64,000 nt of DNA from Candidatus Margulisiibacteriota bacterium. GTDB lineage: Bacteria; Margulisbacteria; WOR-1; O2-12-FULL-45-9; XYB2-FULL-48-7. A program made the translations under genes and the position numbers. Below, in pieces: positions 10,070-18,600 of the stretch. The stretch is taken from contig JBAZTH010000002.1 of the NCBI GenBank assembly GCA_041661965.1, positions 1 through 64,000 on the forward strand, in the 5' to 3' direction. The notes under the pieces are model-generated. The model was not told the origin of the DNA, made no database searches, and saw only the letters and a list, made by a program, of their open reading frames with translations. Position 1 is the stretch's first letter. Each line of letters begins with the position of its first letter.

Positions 10070-11071
10070 ATGAAAAAAGATGTTTTTACAAAAGACTATA
10101 TAACAATCAGTGGAAAAGAGATAGAAGTTGAATCTGGGTTCATCAATCATGAAAAGCTTAAATATTACGCGGATAATCCTAGGATATATTCGATTATATA
10201 TGCGGGAGAAAAATCGCTTAGCCAAAACGAAATAGAAGAAAGGCTATCCGACAAAGAACATGTTCGTTTATTGATTCAATCGATAAAGGCAAATGGAGGG
10301 TTGACCGACCCCATTATTGTCAGAGGTGGGGACTTTGTTGTGTTAGAAGGAAATAGCCGATTAGCTGCTTATAGAACTTTATCAAAAAAGGACCCTATCC
10401 AGTGGGGAAAGATAAAATGCAAGATTCTCCCTCATGATATAAGTAACGATCTGGTGTTCACCCTTTTAGGCGAATATCATATAATTGGGAGAAAGGATTG
10501 GCAGCCATATGAACAGGCTGGCTATCTATATAGAAGGCATAAGCTTCAAAAGGTCTCCTTAGAGAAGATACAGCACGAATTAGGCTTAAAGAAAAGCGAA
10601 ATGGAACATCTCGTTGAAGTATATGAGTTTATGTTTACCCACAACGACACAGACATAAATCATTGGAGTTATTATGAGGAATATCTTAAATCAAGAGACA
10701 TTAGCAGGGCAAGAGAAACACATAGTGATTTCGATCATTCAATTGTTTGTAAGATCAAAGTCGGCGAAATCACTAAAGCCATAGATATCAGAGATAAATT
10801 AGTCCCCATTTCAAAATCAACCCCCAAAATAATAAAAGGATTCATTTCTGGCAAAATCAAATTTGAGGATGCTTACGAGAGAGCATATGCCGGGGGTGCT
10901 GGGAATGCGGTGTTTGAAAAATTGCATAGATTCCGAGAGTGGCTAGCTAATTCAAGTATCGAAGAGGATATTATTGATAATGGGGATCAGCTAGTTAAAA
11001 AGTGCATATTTGAGCTCGGAAAGATTAGTAAGCGCTCGGACGATATTCTGAATAAAATTAATAAGACATGA
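10070..11071 (+). CDS. ParB-like domain protein 2
   Basis: 333 aa, the same length as the first ParB-like protein. The ParB/Srx core includes VRGGDFVVLEGNSRLAAYR near residue 100. As in the first copy, a segment RKDWQPYEQAGYLYRRH and a helix-turn-helix-like IQHELGLKKSEMEHL follow. The C-terminal half differs. A GGGGGG stretch supplies the ribosome site. Two non-identical ParB-like proteins in one operon suggest a heteromeric clamp or two specificities. Its stop codon overlaps the radical SAM start by four bases, so production is coupled. Confidence 0.85.
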   Translation: MKKDVFTKDYITISGKEIEVESGFINHEKLKYYADNPRIYSIIYAGEKSLSQNEIEERLSDKEHVRLLIQSIKANGGLTDPIIVRGGDFVVLEGNSRLAAYRTLSKKDPIQWGKIKCKILPHDISNDLVFTLLGEYHIIGRKDWQPYEQAGYLYRRHKLQKVSLEKIQHELGLKKSEMEHLVEVYEFMFTHNDTDINHWSYYEEYLKSRDISRARETHSDFDHSIVCKIKVGEITKAIDIRDKLVPISKSTPKIIKGFISGKIKFEDAYERAYAGGAGNAVFEKLHRFREWLANSSIEEDIIDNGDQLVKKCIFELGKISKRSDDILNKINKT

Positions 11072-12171
11072 CAAAGAAAAAAATATTGTTAGTTGAGCCA
11101 AATTTCCCAATACCCGCCAAGAGTAAAAATCATAGGGACTTTTTACCAATCGGGCTACTTAAGCTCGCGAGCTATCATAGGGATAAGGGAGATGTCATTA
11201 AGTTAGTTAGGGGTAATCAATATTTTGATGATTTTTATCCGAATCAGATAAAAATTACATCTTTATTTACGTATTGGTCAAAATATGTATGGGAAAGCGT
11301 CAAATATTATAAAGAGACCTATCCAAAGGCAAAAGTTATTGTTGGCGGCATCTATGCGTCCTTAATGCCGGAACACTGCAAGCAATCGGGATGCGATGAA
11401 GTATTTATTGGGGTAAATGAAAAGGTTGAGAAATTTCGCCCAGCTTATGAACTAGTTAACGTCGATTATCAAATTATTCATACTTCACGGGGCTGTCTGA
11501 GACGATGTGCGTTTTGTGGAACTTGGAGGATAGAGCCCCGCTTCACTCATAAAAAGAGTATTAAAGACGAGATATGTAGTAATCGAATTATATTCTATGA
11601 TAACAATTTATTGGGAAACCCCTTTATTAAAGATATTTTAAAAGAACTAATGAATGCGAAGCATAATGGAAGAGTGGTGTATTCTGAGAGCCAGTGCGGA
11701 ATTGATGGGAGATTGCTTACCCCAGAAATAGCAAAGATGCTTAAACAGGCCAGGTTTATTAACCCTAGAATTGCATGGGACCATGGTTATAATCAATGGA
11801 AGCTAATTAAGAAGCAGATCAAAATGCTTGTTGCTGCTGGATATCCGGCAAAAGATATCTATGTGTTTATGCTTTACAATCACGAGCATGATTATCGTGA
11901 GATGCTAACAAAGATAAGACGATGTAAGAGTTGGGGAGTGCAAATATCTGATTGTAGATATCGCCCATTAGACCAAATCTCTGAAAGTTATTACCCCCGG
12001 AGGGAACAGACCAGCGAAGAATATTATATACATCCTAAATGGACAGACAAACAAATAAAAATGTTTCGAAGAAGCGTTAGAAGGCAGAATATTGAAGTAC
12101 GACATGGTTTCTCCCATTACAGCGAAGAACTTGAACGCTTGGGAAAGAATAGTTCAAAAATCACAGCTTAA
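11068..12171 (+). CDS. radical SAM enzyme with B12-binding-like N-terminus
   Basis: 367 aa. The [4Fe-4S] motif is SRGCLRRCAFCGTW (CX3CX2C, about residue 145). The first ~130 residues resemble the Rossmann-like cobalamin-binding part of B12 radical SAM proteins (FLPIGLLKLASYHRDKG; VIVGGIYASLMPEHC), but the lower-axial DxHxxG motif is missing, so bound B12 is doubtful. Radical SAM enzymes make difficult C-H or methyl-transfer changes. Last in an operon with DNA-handling proteins, it may modify DNA bases, nucleotides or a partner protein. No methyltransferase or 7-deazaguanine gene accompanies it. Substrate unknown. Confidence 0.88.
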   Translation: MTKKKILLVEPNFPIPAKSKNHRDFLPIGLLKLASYHRDKGDVIKLVRGNQYFDDFYPNQIKITSLFTYWSKYVWESVKYYKETYPKAKVIVGGIYASLMPEHCKQSGCDEVFIGVNEKVEKFRPAYELVNVDYQIIHTSRGCLRRCAFCGTWRIEPRFTHKKSIKDEICSNRIIFYDNNLLGNPFIKDILKELMNAKHNGRVVYSESQCGIDGRLLTPEIAKMLKQARFINPRIAWDHGYNQWKLIKKQIKMLVAAGYPAKDIYVFMLYNHEHDYREMLTKIRRCKSWGVQISDCRYRPLDQISESYYPRREQTSEEYYIHPKWTDKQIKMFRRSVRRQNIEVRHGFSHYSEELERLGKNSSKITA

Positions 12172-12196
12172 AAGCGCCCCTTGTATGGGCATATAT

Positions 12197-12393
12197 CAAG
12201 AAGCGGTTTTTTCGACGTATGGGGGAGAAAAAACCGCTTCTTTGACAAGCTCACATCCTGTGTAGGTCTTTTTTCTTGCATCCATGAATGGTGTTGGGTA
12301 TAATCAGAGTGATTGCCCGGCACTGAATGGTTTGAGAGCCAGAGGGTCGAGGCAATTCTCTCTCTTCTATTGCCGATGGCCTTTAGCCTTCGC
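12197..12393 (+). repeat. dispersed ~190-bp repeat, copy 2
   Basis: Shares its whole length with 17906-18090: hairpin region with TTTTTTCGACG.ATGGGGGAGAAAAAA, then AGGTCTTTTTT, GGTGTTGGGTATAATC, CTGAATGGT, GGGTCGAGGCA and CTTCTAT.GCC. It carries TTGCAT-N17-TATAAT, a good promoter match pointing toward the large SNF2 gene. The two copies bracket the second operon. Confidence 0.8.
12198..12242 (+). terminator. 16-bp perfect hairpin after the radical SAM gene
   Basis: AAGAAGCGGTTTTTTC (12198-12213) and GAAAAAACCGCTTCTT (12227-12242) pair over 16 bp with a 13-nt loop, 27 bp after the operon's last stop. The position fits termination, although the T-tract after the stem is short. A decayed version occurs at 17908-17935 after the second operon, so the hairpin is part of the repeat that ends both operons. 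Confidence 0.55.
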
Positions 12394-12412
12394 CCCACCC
12401 CTCTCCCTCCCC

Positions 12413-12459
12413 AGCGGGCACGAACATTCAAGCCCCATTCAGATAGATGCGCGCCCGCT
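12413..12459 (+). promoter_or_regulatory. hairpin element B upstream of the large SNF2 gene
   Basis: AGCGGGCACG pairs with CGCGCCCGCT (one non-standard pair) around a loop with AAGCCCCATTCAGATAGATG. It matches element A (7043-7092) in sequence, orientation and place, lying before a TATAAT box (12546-12551) and the first gene of the operon. Confidence 0.7.
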
Positions 12460-12573
12460 GCTCATAAACACAATTATTTTGCCCTCAATTAAAGAAAAAC
12501 GCCAAATATTTAAGGCAAATATCTTACTTATTCCCAAAAATGGCGTATAATTAAATAGCTGACATAAATTATT

Positions 12574-15500
12574 ATGACAATCTCTAATCTACAATTTCAT
12601 AGTAAGACATTGAGACACTCCTCTAACCCCAACGATTACGCCCTATACCGAGCAGCACTTGAATGGGACTTAATGGAGCCCATTGTAATCGAAAATCGTG
12701 AAGATATAAGGTCAGAAACTAAATGGCATGACCGGCTCGAACCCTATCACCATCAAGTCACCAATTTAATGACATTTTGTCGCCGACTCCCAGTAACATT
12801 GCTTGCTGACGATGTTGGGTTAGGAAAAACCATAAGTGCCGGCCTGGTAATGAGCGAATTAATATCTCGCGGGAGAATATCTAAAATACTAATCGTTTGC
12901 CCAAAGCTACTAATGCCTCAATGGCGAGAAGAACTCGACCTAAAATTCGGAATCCCTTCAATTGAAGCTGTCGGAAGCAAACTTGTTAAAGCTAAACCCC
13001 CAGACGACGCTGGGGCAGTTATAACAACTTACCATTCAGCGCGTTTACATTTTGACGCACTTGCCAAAGTTGGATATGAAATGCTTATCCTTGATGAAGC
13101 ACATAAACTTCGTAATCTATATGGAGTAGATCCTACTCCTCAAGTCGCGTTGCGTTTTCGAAAAGCATTAGCAGATAGACTGTTTAAATATGTTCTTATG
13201 CTTACTGCCACCCCTATTCACAATAGGCTTTGGGACCTTTATTCATTAATTGATTTATTAACCGTCGCTCGTGGGCACGAGAATCCGTTTGGAAGCGAAG
13301 GCATTTTTGCCAGGAAATATATTGCTGATGGTCGCACTCAAGCAAGACAGTTAAAGGTTGAAAGGAAAGACGAATTCCGCTCTATTGTTTATAGTTACAT
13401 GTCTAGAGTAAGGCGCGCAGATGCAAAGCTATATTTTCCGGAAAGGGTCGTTGAGCTTCATAAAGTTGATCCGACCAAAGAAGAACTTGAATTAATAGAT
13501 ATTATTGCTAAACCAATACAAAAGCTTAACCGACTTGCTCAAATCTCTATTCTTCAGGCATTAATAAGCAGTCCCCATGCTTTAGCGGCCCAATTAAATA
13601 CAATGGCTCGTAAGGGGACAGTATCAGAGTTACTAGCCAAAGCCGTACAAGCAGTTGTTGATCGGATGCCGATAACTGCTAAATTAAACGGCCTAAATGT
13701 CTTAGTTGAAAAACTTAGAAAAGAACAGCCCGAGCATTGGCGAATGATTGTATTTACTTGTCGCAGAGAGACACAAATAACAATCCAAGATTTCCTTGAA
13801 TCTCGGGGAATATCATGCGGTCTAATAAACGGGGAATCAGGCCCACGAAATCAAACTACCATTGCTAAATTAAAAACGATTCCTCCAGAAATACATGTAA
13901 TTATTTCCACCGAAGCCGGCTCTGAAGGCGTTAATTTACAAGCAGCTAATGTGTTAATCAATTATGATTTACCCTGGAATCCGATGATCGTTGAGCAACG
14001 AATAGGACGAATTCAGAGGCTAGCCTCGAAGCATGCAAGCGTATGCATTTTTAATATTATATTACAAGGCACTTTTGAGGAATATATTGTTGGAAGACTC
14101 ATGGAAAAGCTGCAGCTGGCCGCACATGCCATTGGAGATGTAGAAGCCTTATTAGAAGCCTCCAATTTAGATGATAATGAAGAGGATGTCTCTACCAGTT
14201 TTGAGGAAAAAATCCGGCGCCTTGTTATAGCCTCTTTGGCCGGAAAAGACGTTGAGCTTGAAGCACGTTCAGCTGCTAATAGTATTGCTGAAGCGAAAAA
14301 AGAATTAGAGCGAGAAGAAAACAATATAAATTCATTGTTAGGCGGAATGGACGACGAATTTTCTGGGCCTAGATGCCCGAGGTTGCCTCGTCAAACGCAA
14401 TCAATGGATGCCCGCAATTTTGTATTGTCCGCCTTGGCTTCTCAAGGGATGCGATTGTCTCCTATTTCAAATGGATTATATTCGGCCGAATCTGGGAGAG
14501 AAAAAGAAGTAATTCGTTTTGATCACAACGAAGTAATAGGAGTAAGAAGTACTTTATATGCGCCGGGATCATCCTCCTTTGAACGTTTAGTAAGCGGAAT
14601 CACGTATGATGGGTGGCATCGAGTCGAAGATATTGACACTAATCCGTTGAAAATAGCGGAAGAACTATGCGTTAACTGGGCGAATAGTTTTGGTAGCACA
14701 TATAAAACAGTAACTACCAAGGAAATAGTTCGTTGTTTTAACGGCACCGCACTAATGAGGGTTAGGGCAACTGTGGCTCATGATGGATATGAACGGCTCG
14801 TTGAAGTTGATTGTACCCCAAGTGAGCATTTTAGTGGCGCGTCTAAAAAATGGCTAGACCCAATAAATGAGATAATTGAAAATCCTACTTCTGTTGGTTT
14901 AATTACGGACAAATTAAATGAAAAGGCGATCTCTGATCCTAGCATCTCGGAATTTTGCCGATTCTACACCGAAAGAAGGACACAAGAAATGAATGCGGCA
15001 GGAGATGATGCTCGCAAAAGGAAGAAACTTGAGGATGATTTTACACCAAGACTGGAGTTATCGTTGGTGGGGCTTAATGGAAAGATGCATCGTAGATTAG
15101 TAATAGATGTGACTTATCAATTAGACCCGGGATTTGAGTATACAAGCATGCTGGCACTAACTCCGTCAACAGCCGAGATTAATAAGGGCCCCGATATGGA
15201 CAAGTGTATGAAGACGGGCCGAGTTGTCCCCCGCGACTGCCTGGACAAGTGCGTTATTAGCAATACTCGGGTGATGAAACACTTACTTACTCCATCAGAA
15301 CTGAGTGGCAGATTGGCCCTTCCTGAACATATTGTTATTTGTTCTTTAAGTAATAAACGAGTCTTAATCGATGAAGTTGAGAAATCAGCAATCACCGATC
15401 AATATGTTACTAAATCCTTGCTTAAAACGTCATCCATGAGCGGCAAAAGAGCGGAACCACAATTCTTCTCTAGATGTGAGTTTAGCAACTCTGAAGTTCT

Positions 15501-16275
15501 TGAGAATGAGATAGCAATTAGCCAAATATCTGGCAAACGCTATCGCATTGATGAGCAATTACACTCCGCAGTCTCAGGCAAAACCGGACATCGCGAAGAA
15601 TTCATTTATTGTTCGGAAACGGGTAAGCCCCTATTATCAGATGAAGCGGAAAGATGTGAAGTGACAGGAAAGACCGTTATGCCTGGGTTGCTTGAGAGAT
15701 GCGAAATAACAGGGAAGAAAGTATTAGCTTCGGAACTTGATAAAAGTGCAGTTACGGGCAAAAAGGCGCTAAAAAAATACTTTGTTCTAAGTAGCCTATC
15801 AGAAGCACATCTTCTTGAACAGGAAGCTATAAAATCTGTTGCGGGCAAATTTTGCTCCCCGTTAGAAGCTAAATCATGCTTCTGGAGTGGCCGTCAATGT
15901 CACCCCGATGATTTGCGTGTGTGTGAATTAACTGGCATACCAATATATTTTGAATTTGCATCAAATGGGGGGGCTGTTCAGCTCGAACCCTTAGTGAATC
16001 TTCTCAATGGGGTTAATAAAAAGGCAGATAAAGCTGATCTCTGGCAAACTATTGCAATAGAAGCCTCTAAGTTAGTTGGCGGGGGAAACTGTAAGGTCGA
16101 GGCGGCAGAGTTATCCCCAGATAAGCATTGTTTAGCCATTTCATTAGAAATCCGGACATGGCTAGGTTTTAAATTGAGACAAGCAGGATTATTATATTCT
16201 CTGGCAGACAACTCTGTGTCAGGCCGAGTAGTAATTGGCAAACGTGATAATAAAGGCTGGAGGTTTATAAGTTAA
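12574..16275 (+). CDS. large SNF2-family ATPase with 15-residue C-terminal repeats
   Basis: 1233 aa. The motor (about 60-530) resembles RapA/HepA: LLADDVGLGKTISAG, LDEAHKLRN, LTATPIHNRLWDL, STEAGSEGVNLQAANV and EQRIGRIQRLA. A charged linker and a mixed region follow (600-870). From about residue 876 to 1128 the protein is a tandem array of about 17 units near 15 residues, consensus xCxxTGKxVxxxxLx, for example RCEVTGKTVMPGLLE then RCEITGKKVLASELD. I do not know this array. It may be a Cys-bearing solenoid binding zinc, DNA or a partner. The start has no Shine-Dalgarno and a leader of about 16 nt. It is followed after two bases by the DUF2779-type exonuclease gene. Probably a DNA translocase in an anti-invader complex; that is inference. 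Confidence 0.9.
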   Translation: MTISNLQFHSKTLRHSSNPNDYALYRAALEWDLMEPIVIENREDIRSETKWHDRLEPYHHQVTNLMTFCRRLPVTLLADDVGLGKTISAGLVMSELISRGRISKILIVCPKLLMPQWREELDLKFGIPSIEAVGSKLVKAKPPDDAGAVITTYHSARLHFDALAKVGYEMLILDEAHKLRNLYGVDPTPQVALRFRKALADRLFKYVLMLTATPIHNRLWDLYSLIDLLTVARGHENPFGSEGIFARKYIADGRTQARQLKVERKDEFRSIVYSYMSRVRRADAKLYFPERVVELHKVDPTKEELELIDIIAKPIQKLNRLAQISILQALISSPHALAAQLNTMARKGTVSELLAKAVQAVVDRMPITAKLNGLNVLVEKLRKEQPEHWRMIVFTCRRETQITIQDFLESRGISCGLINGESGPRNQTTIAKLKTIPPEIHVIISTEAGSEGVNLQAANVLINYDLPWNPMIVEQRIGRIQRLASKHASVCIFNIILQGTFEEYIVGRLMEKLQLAAHAIGDVEALLEASNLDDNEEDVSTSFEEKIRRLVIASLAGKDVELEARSAANSIAEAKKELEREENNINSLLGGMDDEFSGPRCPRLPRQTQSMDARNFVLSALASQGMRLSPISNGLYSAESGREKEVIRFDHNEVIGVRSTLYAPGSSSFERLVSGITYDGWHRVEDIDTNPLKIAEELCVNWANSFGSTYKTVTTKEIVRCFNGTALMRVRATVAHDGYERLVEVDCTPSEHFSGASKKWLDPINEIIENPTSVGLITDKLNEKAISDPSISEFCRFYTERRTQEMNAAGDDARKRKKLEDDFTPRLELSLVGLNGKMHRRLVIDVTYQLDPGFEYTSMLALTPSTAEINKGPDMDKCMKTGRVVPRDCLDKCVISNTRVMKHLLTPSELSGRLALPEHIVICSLSNKRVLIDEVEKSAITDQYVTKSLLKTSSMSGKRAEPQFFSRCEFSNSEVLENEIAISQISGKRYRIDEQLHSAVSGKTGHREEFIYCSETGKPLLSDEAERCEVTGKTVMPGLLERCEITGKKVLASELDKSAVTGKKALKKYFVLSSLSEAHLLEQEAIKSVAGKFCSPLEAKSCFWSGRQCHPDDLRVCELTGIPIYFEFASNGGAVQLEPLVNLLNGVNKKADKADLWQTIAIEASKLVGGGNCKVEAAELSPDKHCLAISLEIRTWLGFKLRQAGLLYSLADNSVSGRVVIGKRDNKGWRFIS
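15199..15957 (+). repeat. array of ~17 pentadecapeptide-coding units inside the SNF2 gene
   Basis: The encoded residues 876-1128 repeat every 15 residues (45 bp) with Cys or Ser at position 2 and S/T-G-K/R at 5-7. DNA identity between units is low, so the array is old or selected at the protein level and is not a recent slippage product. Confidence 0.8.
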
Positions 16276-16277
16276 AC

Positions 16278-17825
16278 ATGAATGAGAATTATATTACGAA
16301 GACTAGATATCGAGAAGGGTTATTATGTCCAATATTACTGTGGCATAAGATTCACGAGCCAACAAAAGTTCCACAACCTGACCCTTTCGCAAGAATTAAA
16401 ATTGAAGGCGGGATTCAAGTCGGTATATTGGCAAGAAAATTATTTCCTGATGGCCTTCTTATCGAAAAAGAGACGTCGGCAATACTAACCCATGAAAAAT
16501 CGCTAAAAGCACTACAATTGCGAAAGCCATTATTTGAGGCAGGGTTTATCTATAATCATGCATATGCATTAGCAGACATATTAATCCCAGCAGAAGACAA
16601 CTCATGGGATTTACTCGAAGTAAAAGCAGAAAATTCGATTGATGAGAAAGATTATTGCTGTTTGAGTGAGAGCTTTAACCTTGATTGTGCTGACGTTGCA
16701 TTTCAGAAATATACATATACTAAAGCCGGCATAAATATTAGAAATTCTAATATCCTACATCTTAATAAGAAATACATTTATGATGGCAAAAAACTATTAT
16801 TAGAAAAGCTCTTTATTACCCCTGAAAAAGTGAATGACCCTAAAATCAAATTGATTGTACATGATGAGATTGATCGCCACCTCCCCCTTGTCGAAGCCAA
16901 TATAAATAAACTTGAGGAAATATTACAAAACAATGCTCGCCCTAAAACCATATTTAACAGAAATTGCAAGAAATGCGTATTGTACGACGAATGCTCCAAT
17001 ATCTTACCACCCGATCATGTTCTAATGCTAAGAAGGGATATGAAAGGCATTCGCTTCCAAATGCTGGAAAAGGGAATCACAAAATTATCAGACATCCCAA
17101 TAACTTCCGAGATAAAAGACCAAAAGATTGAACAAATTAATGCACATAAGACTGGAACAACATTAATTAAAACCAAGAATATTAGGGAATTTATAGACAA
17201 AATTGAATACCCCGCATATTTTCTAGATTTTGAAACAATTGACCCTGCCATCCCTATCTTTGAGAAAACACATTCATATCAAAAGATCCCATTCCAATAT
17301 TCATTGCATATAATAAAGAAGCACGGGGAAAAAGCAGAACATCATAGCTATTTAGCCAAAGGGGATGTTGATCCCAGGCCCGAATTATTGTCCCAGCTTA
17401 AAGCACTATTGGGCGATAGGGGCTCAATAATAACCTATAACGCTAAATTTGAAAGAGGTAGATTAAAAGAGGCGTCTGAAGACTTTCCAGAATATAGTGA
17501 TTGGTTTAATAATAATATTAATGGGCGCATAATTGATTTAGAAGAACCTTTCGATAAGTTCTTTTACTATGATCCCAAACAAAAAGGCAGTACATCTATT
17601 AAAGCTATTTTACCCGTATTAACTGATTGCAGCTATGAGGGGTTGGAAATATGCGAAGGGGGTACTGCCGCCGCTGAATATATTAGGGTTACTTTTAATA
17701 GTGTCGATGAAAAAGACAAAGAAAATGTTCGGAATCATCTGGAAATATATTGCAAGCAAGACACACAAGCTATGATAGATATACTGGAAAGATTAGAACA
17801 AATAGCCGCTGACAATACAAAATAA
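16278..17825 (+). CDS. Cas4-like / DEDD exonuclease fusion (DUF2779 type)
   Basis: 515 aa. The N-terminal half looks Cas4-like: a Cys near residue 17 (GLLCPILLW), a PD-(D/E)XK core (ALADILIPAEDNSWDLLEVKAE) and CKKCVLYDECS near 232-242, which together could hold an Fe-S cluster. The C-terminal half is an RNase-H-fold exonuclease: PAYFLDFETIDPAIP, IITYNAKFERGRLKE and EIYCKQDTQAM supply the acidic metal ligands. This is the layout of the DUF2779 (PF11074) family. It should degrade or process nucleic acid ends. The gene begins two bases after the large SNF2 gene, so motor and nuclease are made together, a common pattern in anti-phage systems. Confidence 0.87.
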   Translation: MNENYITKTRYREGLLCPILLWHKIHEPTKVPQPDPFARIKIEGGIQVGILARKLFPDGLLIEKETSAILTHEKSLKALQLRKPLFEAGFIYNHAYALADILIPAEDNSWDLLEVKAENSIDEKDYCCLSESFNLDCADVAFQKYTYTKAGINIRNSNILHLNKKYIYDGKKLLLEKLFITPEKVNDPKIKLIVHDEIDRHLPLVEANINKLEEILQNNARPKTIFNRNCKKCVLYDECSNILPPDHVLMLRRDMKGIRFQMLEKGITKLSDIPITSEIKDQKIEQINAHKTGTTLIKTKNIREFIDKIEYPAYFLDFETIDPAIPIFEKTHSYQKIPFQYSLHIIKKHGEKAEHHSYLAKGDVDPRPELLSQLKALLGDRGSIITYNAKFERGRLKEASEDFPEYSDWFNNNINGRIIDLEEPFDKFFYYDPKQKGSTSIKAILPVLTDCSYEGLEICEGGTAAAEYIRVTFNSVDEKDKENVRNHLEIYCKQDTQAMIDILERLEQIAADNTK

Positions 17826-17905
17826 ACATCCAATATATAAGTAACTATATGCTGTCGTAATCTTTTCGGAGGAATTCAAATATAACATTAGTCGGCAAAT
17901 TAATA

Positions 17906-18090
17906 AGCAGTTTTTTCGACGCATGGGGGAGAAAAAAATGATTATTTGACAAATTATTGCCTATTCAGGTCTTTTTTTCATCCATGGTGTTGGGTATAAT
18001 CATTGAGATAGCCCCCGGCGCTGAATGGTCTGATGATCATCGGGTCGAGGCATTTTTCTCTTCTATCGCCTTCTGCCTTCGCCTTTAGCT
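17906..18090 (+). repeat. dispersed ~190-bp repeat, copy 3 (decayed)
   Basis: Diverged direct copy of 12197-12393 containing TTTTTTCGACGCATGGGGGAG, GGTGTTGGGTATAATC and CGGGTCGAGGCATTTTTC. The hairpin and the left part have lost symmetry. The 17826-18198 stretch holds nothing else I can support. The AT-rich composition ends around here, so I place the island's right edge near 18.1 kb. Confidence 0.75.
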
Positions 18091-18198
18091 TTTGGGAGTA
18101 GAAAAGGCTAAGACTTAGAGGCAAAAGGCTATCAGGCTTGAAGGCTTATTCCCCCCCTATCATCTCAGCAGCTTCAGATATTCAGCAGCGGCAGTATT

Positions 18199-18600
18199 TT
18201 ATTGAGTACTCACAAGATACAAAGAGATCAAAAAACTTAGGGTCGTTAGAATAAATAAAGCCAGCATTCCATATTGAATTAACGGATTTAGCGAGCCCTG
18301 CGGATATATTATTTGAAATATGCAGCGAGTCAGCCATAAGATGCTGGTGGCGGAAAGCATAACAATTATTGAGAAACGATTGGCCTGATTGCCATTGATA
18401 AAGATTATATTTACGACGCCGAACAAGACTAAACATAAAGAAAAAAAGACATTTATCGCCCGAACGGCGACAATTAGTTCGGTCGCGCGAGGATCAAAGT
18501 ATGAATACCAATTCCACAGCCTCGGCACAAAAAAATGCCACAGCCCTAAACAGATCGTTATAAGGCTGCCGGCTGTTGTTAAGATCCTACTAAGATACAT
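18199..18600 (-). CDS. small integral membrane protein of unknown function
   Basis: 133 aa with about four hydrophobic helices: SRILTTAGSLITICLGLWHFF, VRAINVFFSLCLVLFGVVNI, IVMLSATSILWL and YGMLALFILTTLSFLISLYL. No family recognised. The ATG directly follows the stop codon of the SPFH gene, so it is translated with it and may support the same membrane microdomain; inference from adjacency only. Confidence 0.75.
   Translation of the reverse strand: MYLSRILTTAGSLITICLGLWHFFVPRLWNWYSYFDPRATELIVAVRAINVFFSLCLVLFGVVNIIFINGNQANRFSIIVMLSATSILWLTRCIFQIIYPQGSLNPLIQYGMLALFILTTLSFLISLYLVSTQ

Noticed and set aside
7166..11071. Plasmid or chromosome partition locus
   Set aside because: Two ParB-like proteins but no ParA ATPase; company of nuclease, SNF2 and radical SAM genes argues against partition.
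12168..12550. Short frames on both strands between the two island operons
   Set aside because: They consist of repeat and hairpin sequence, without start signals or protein-like composition.
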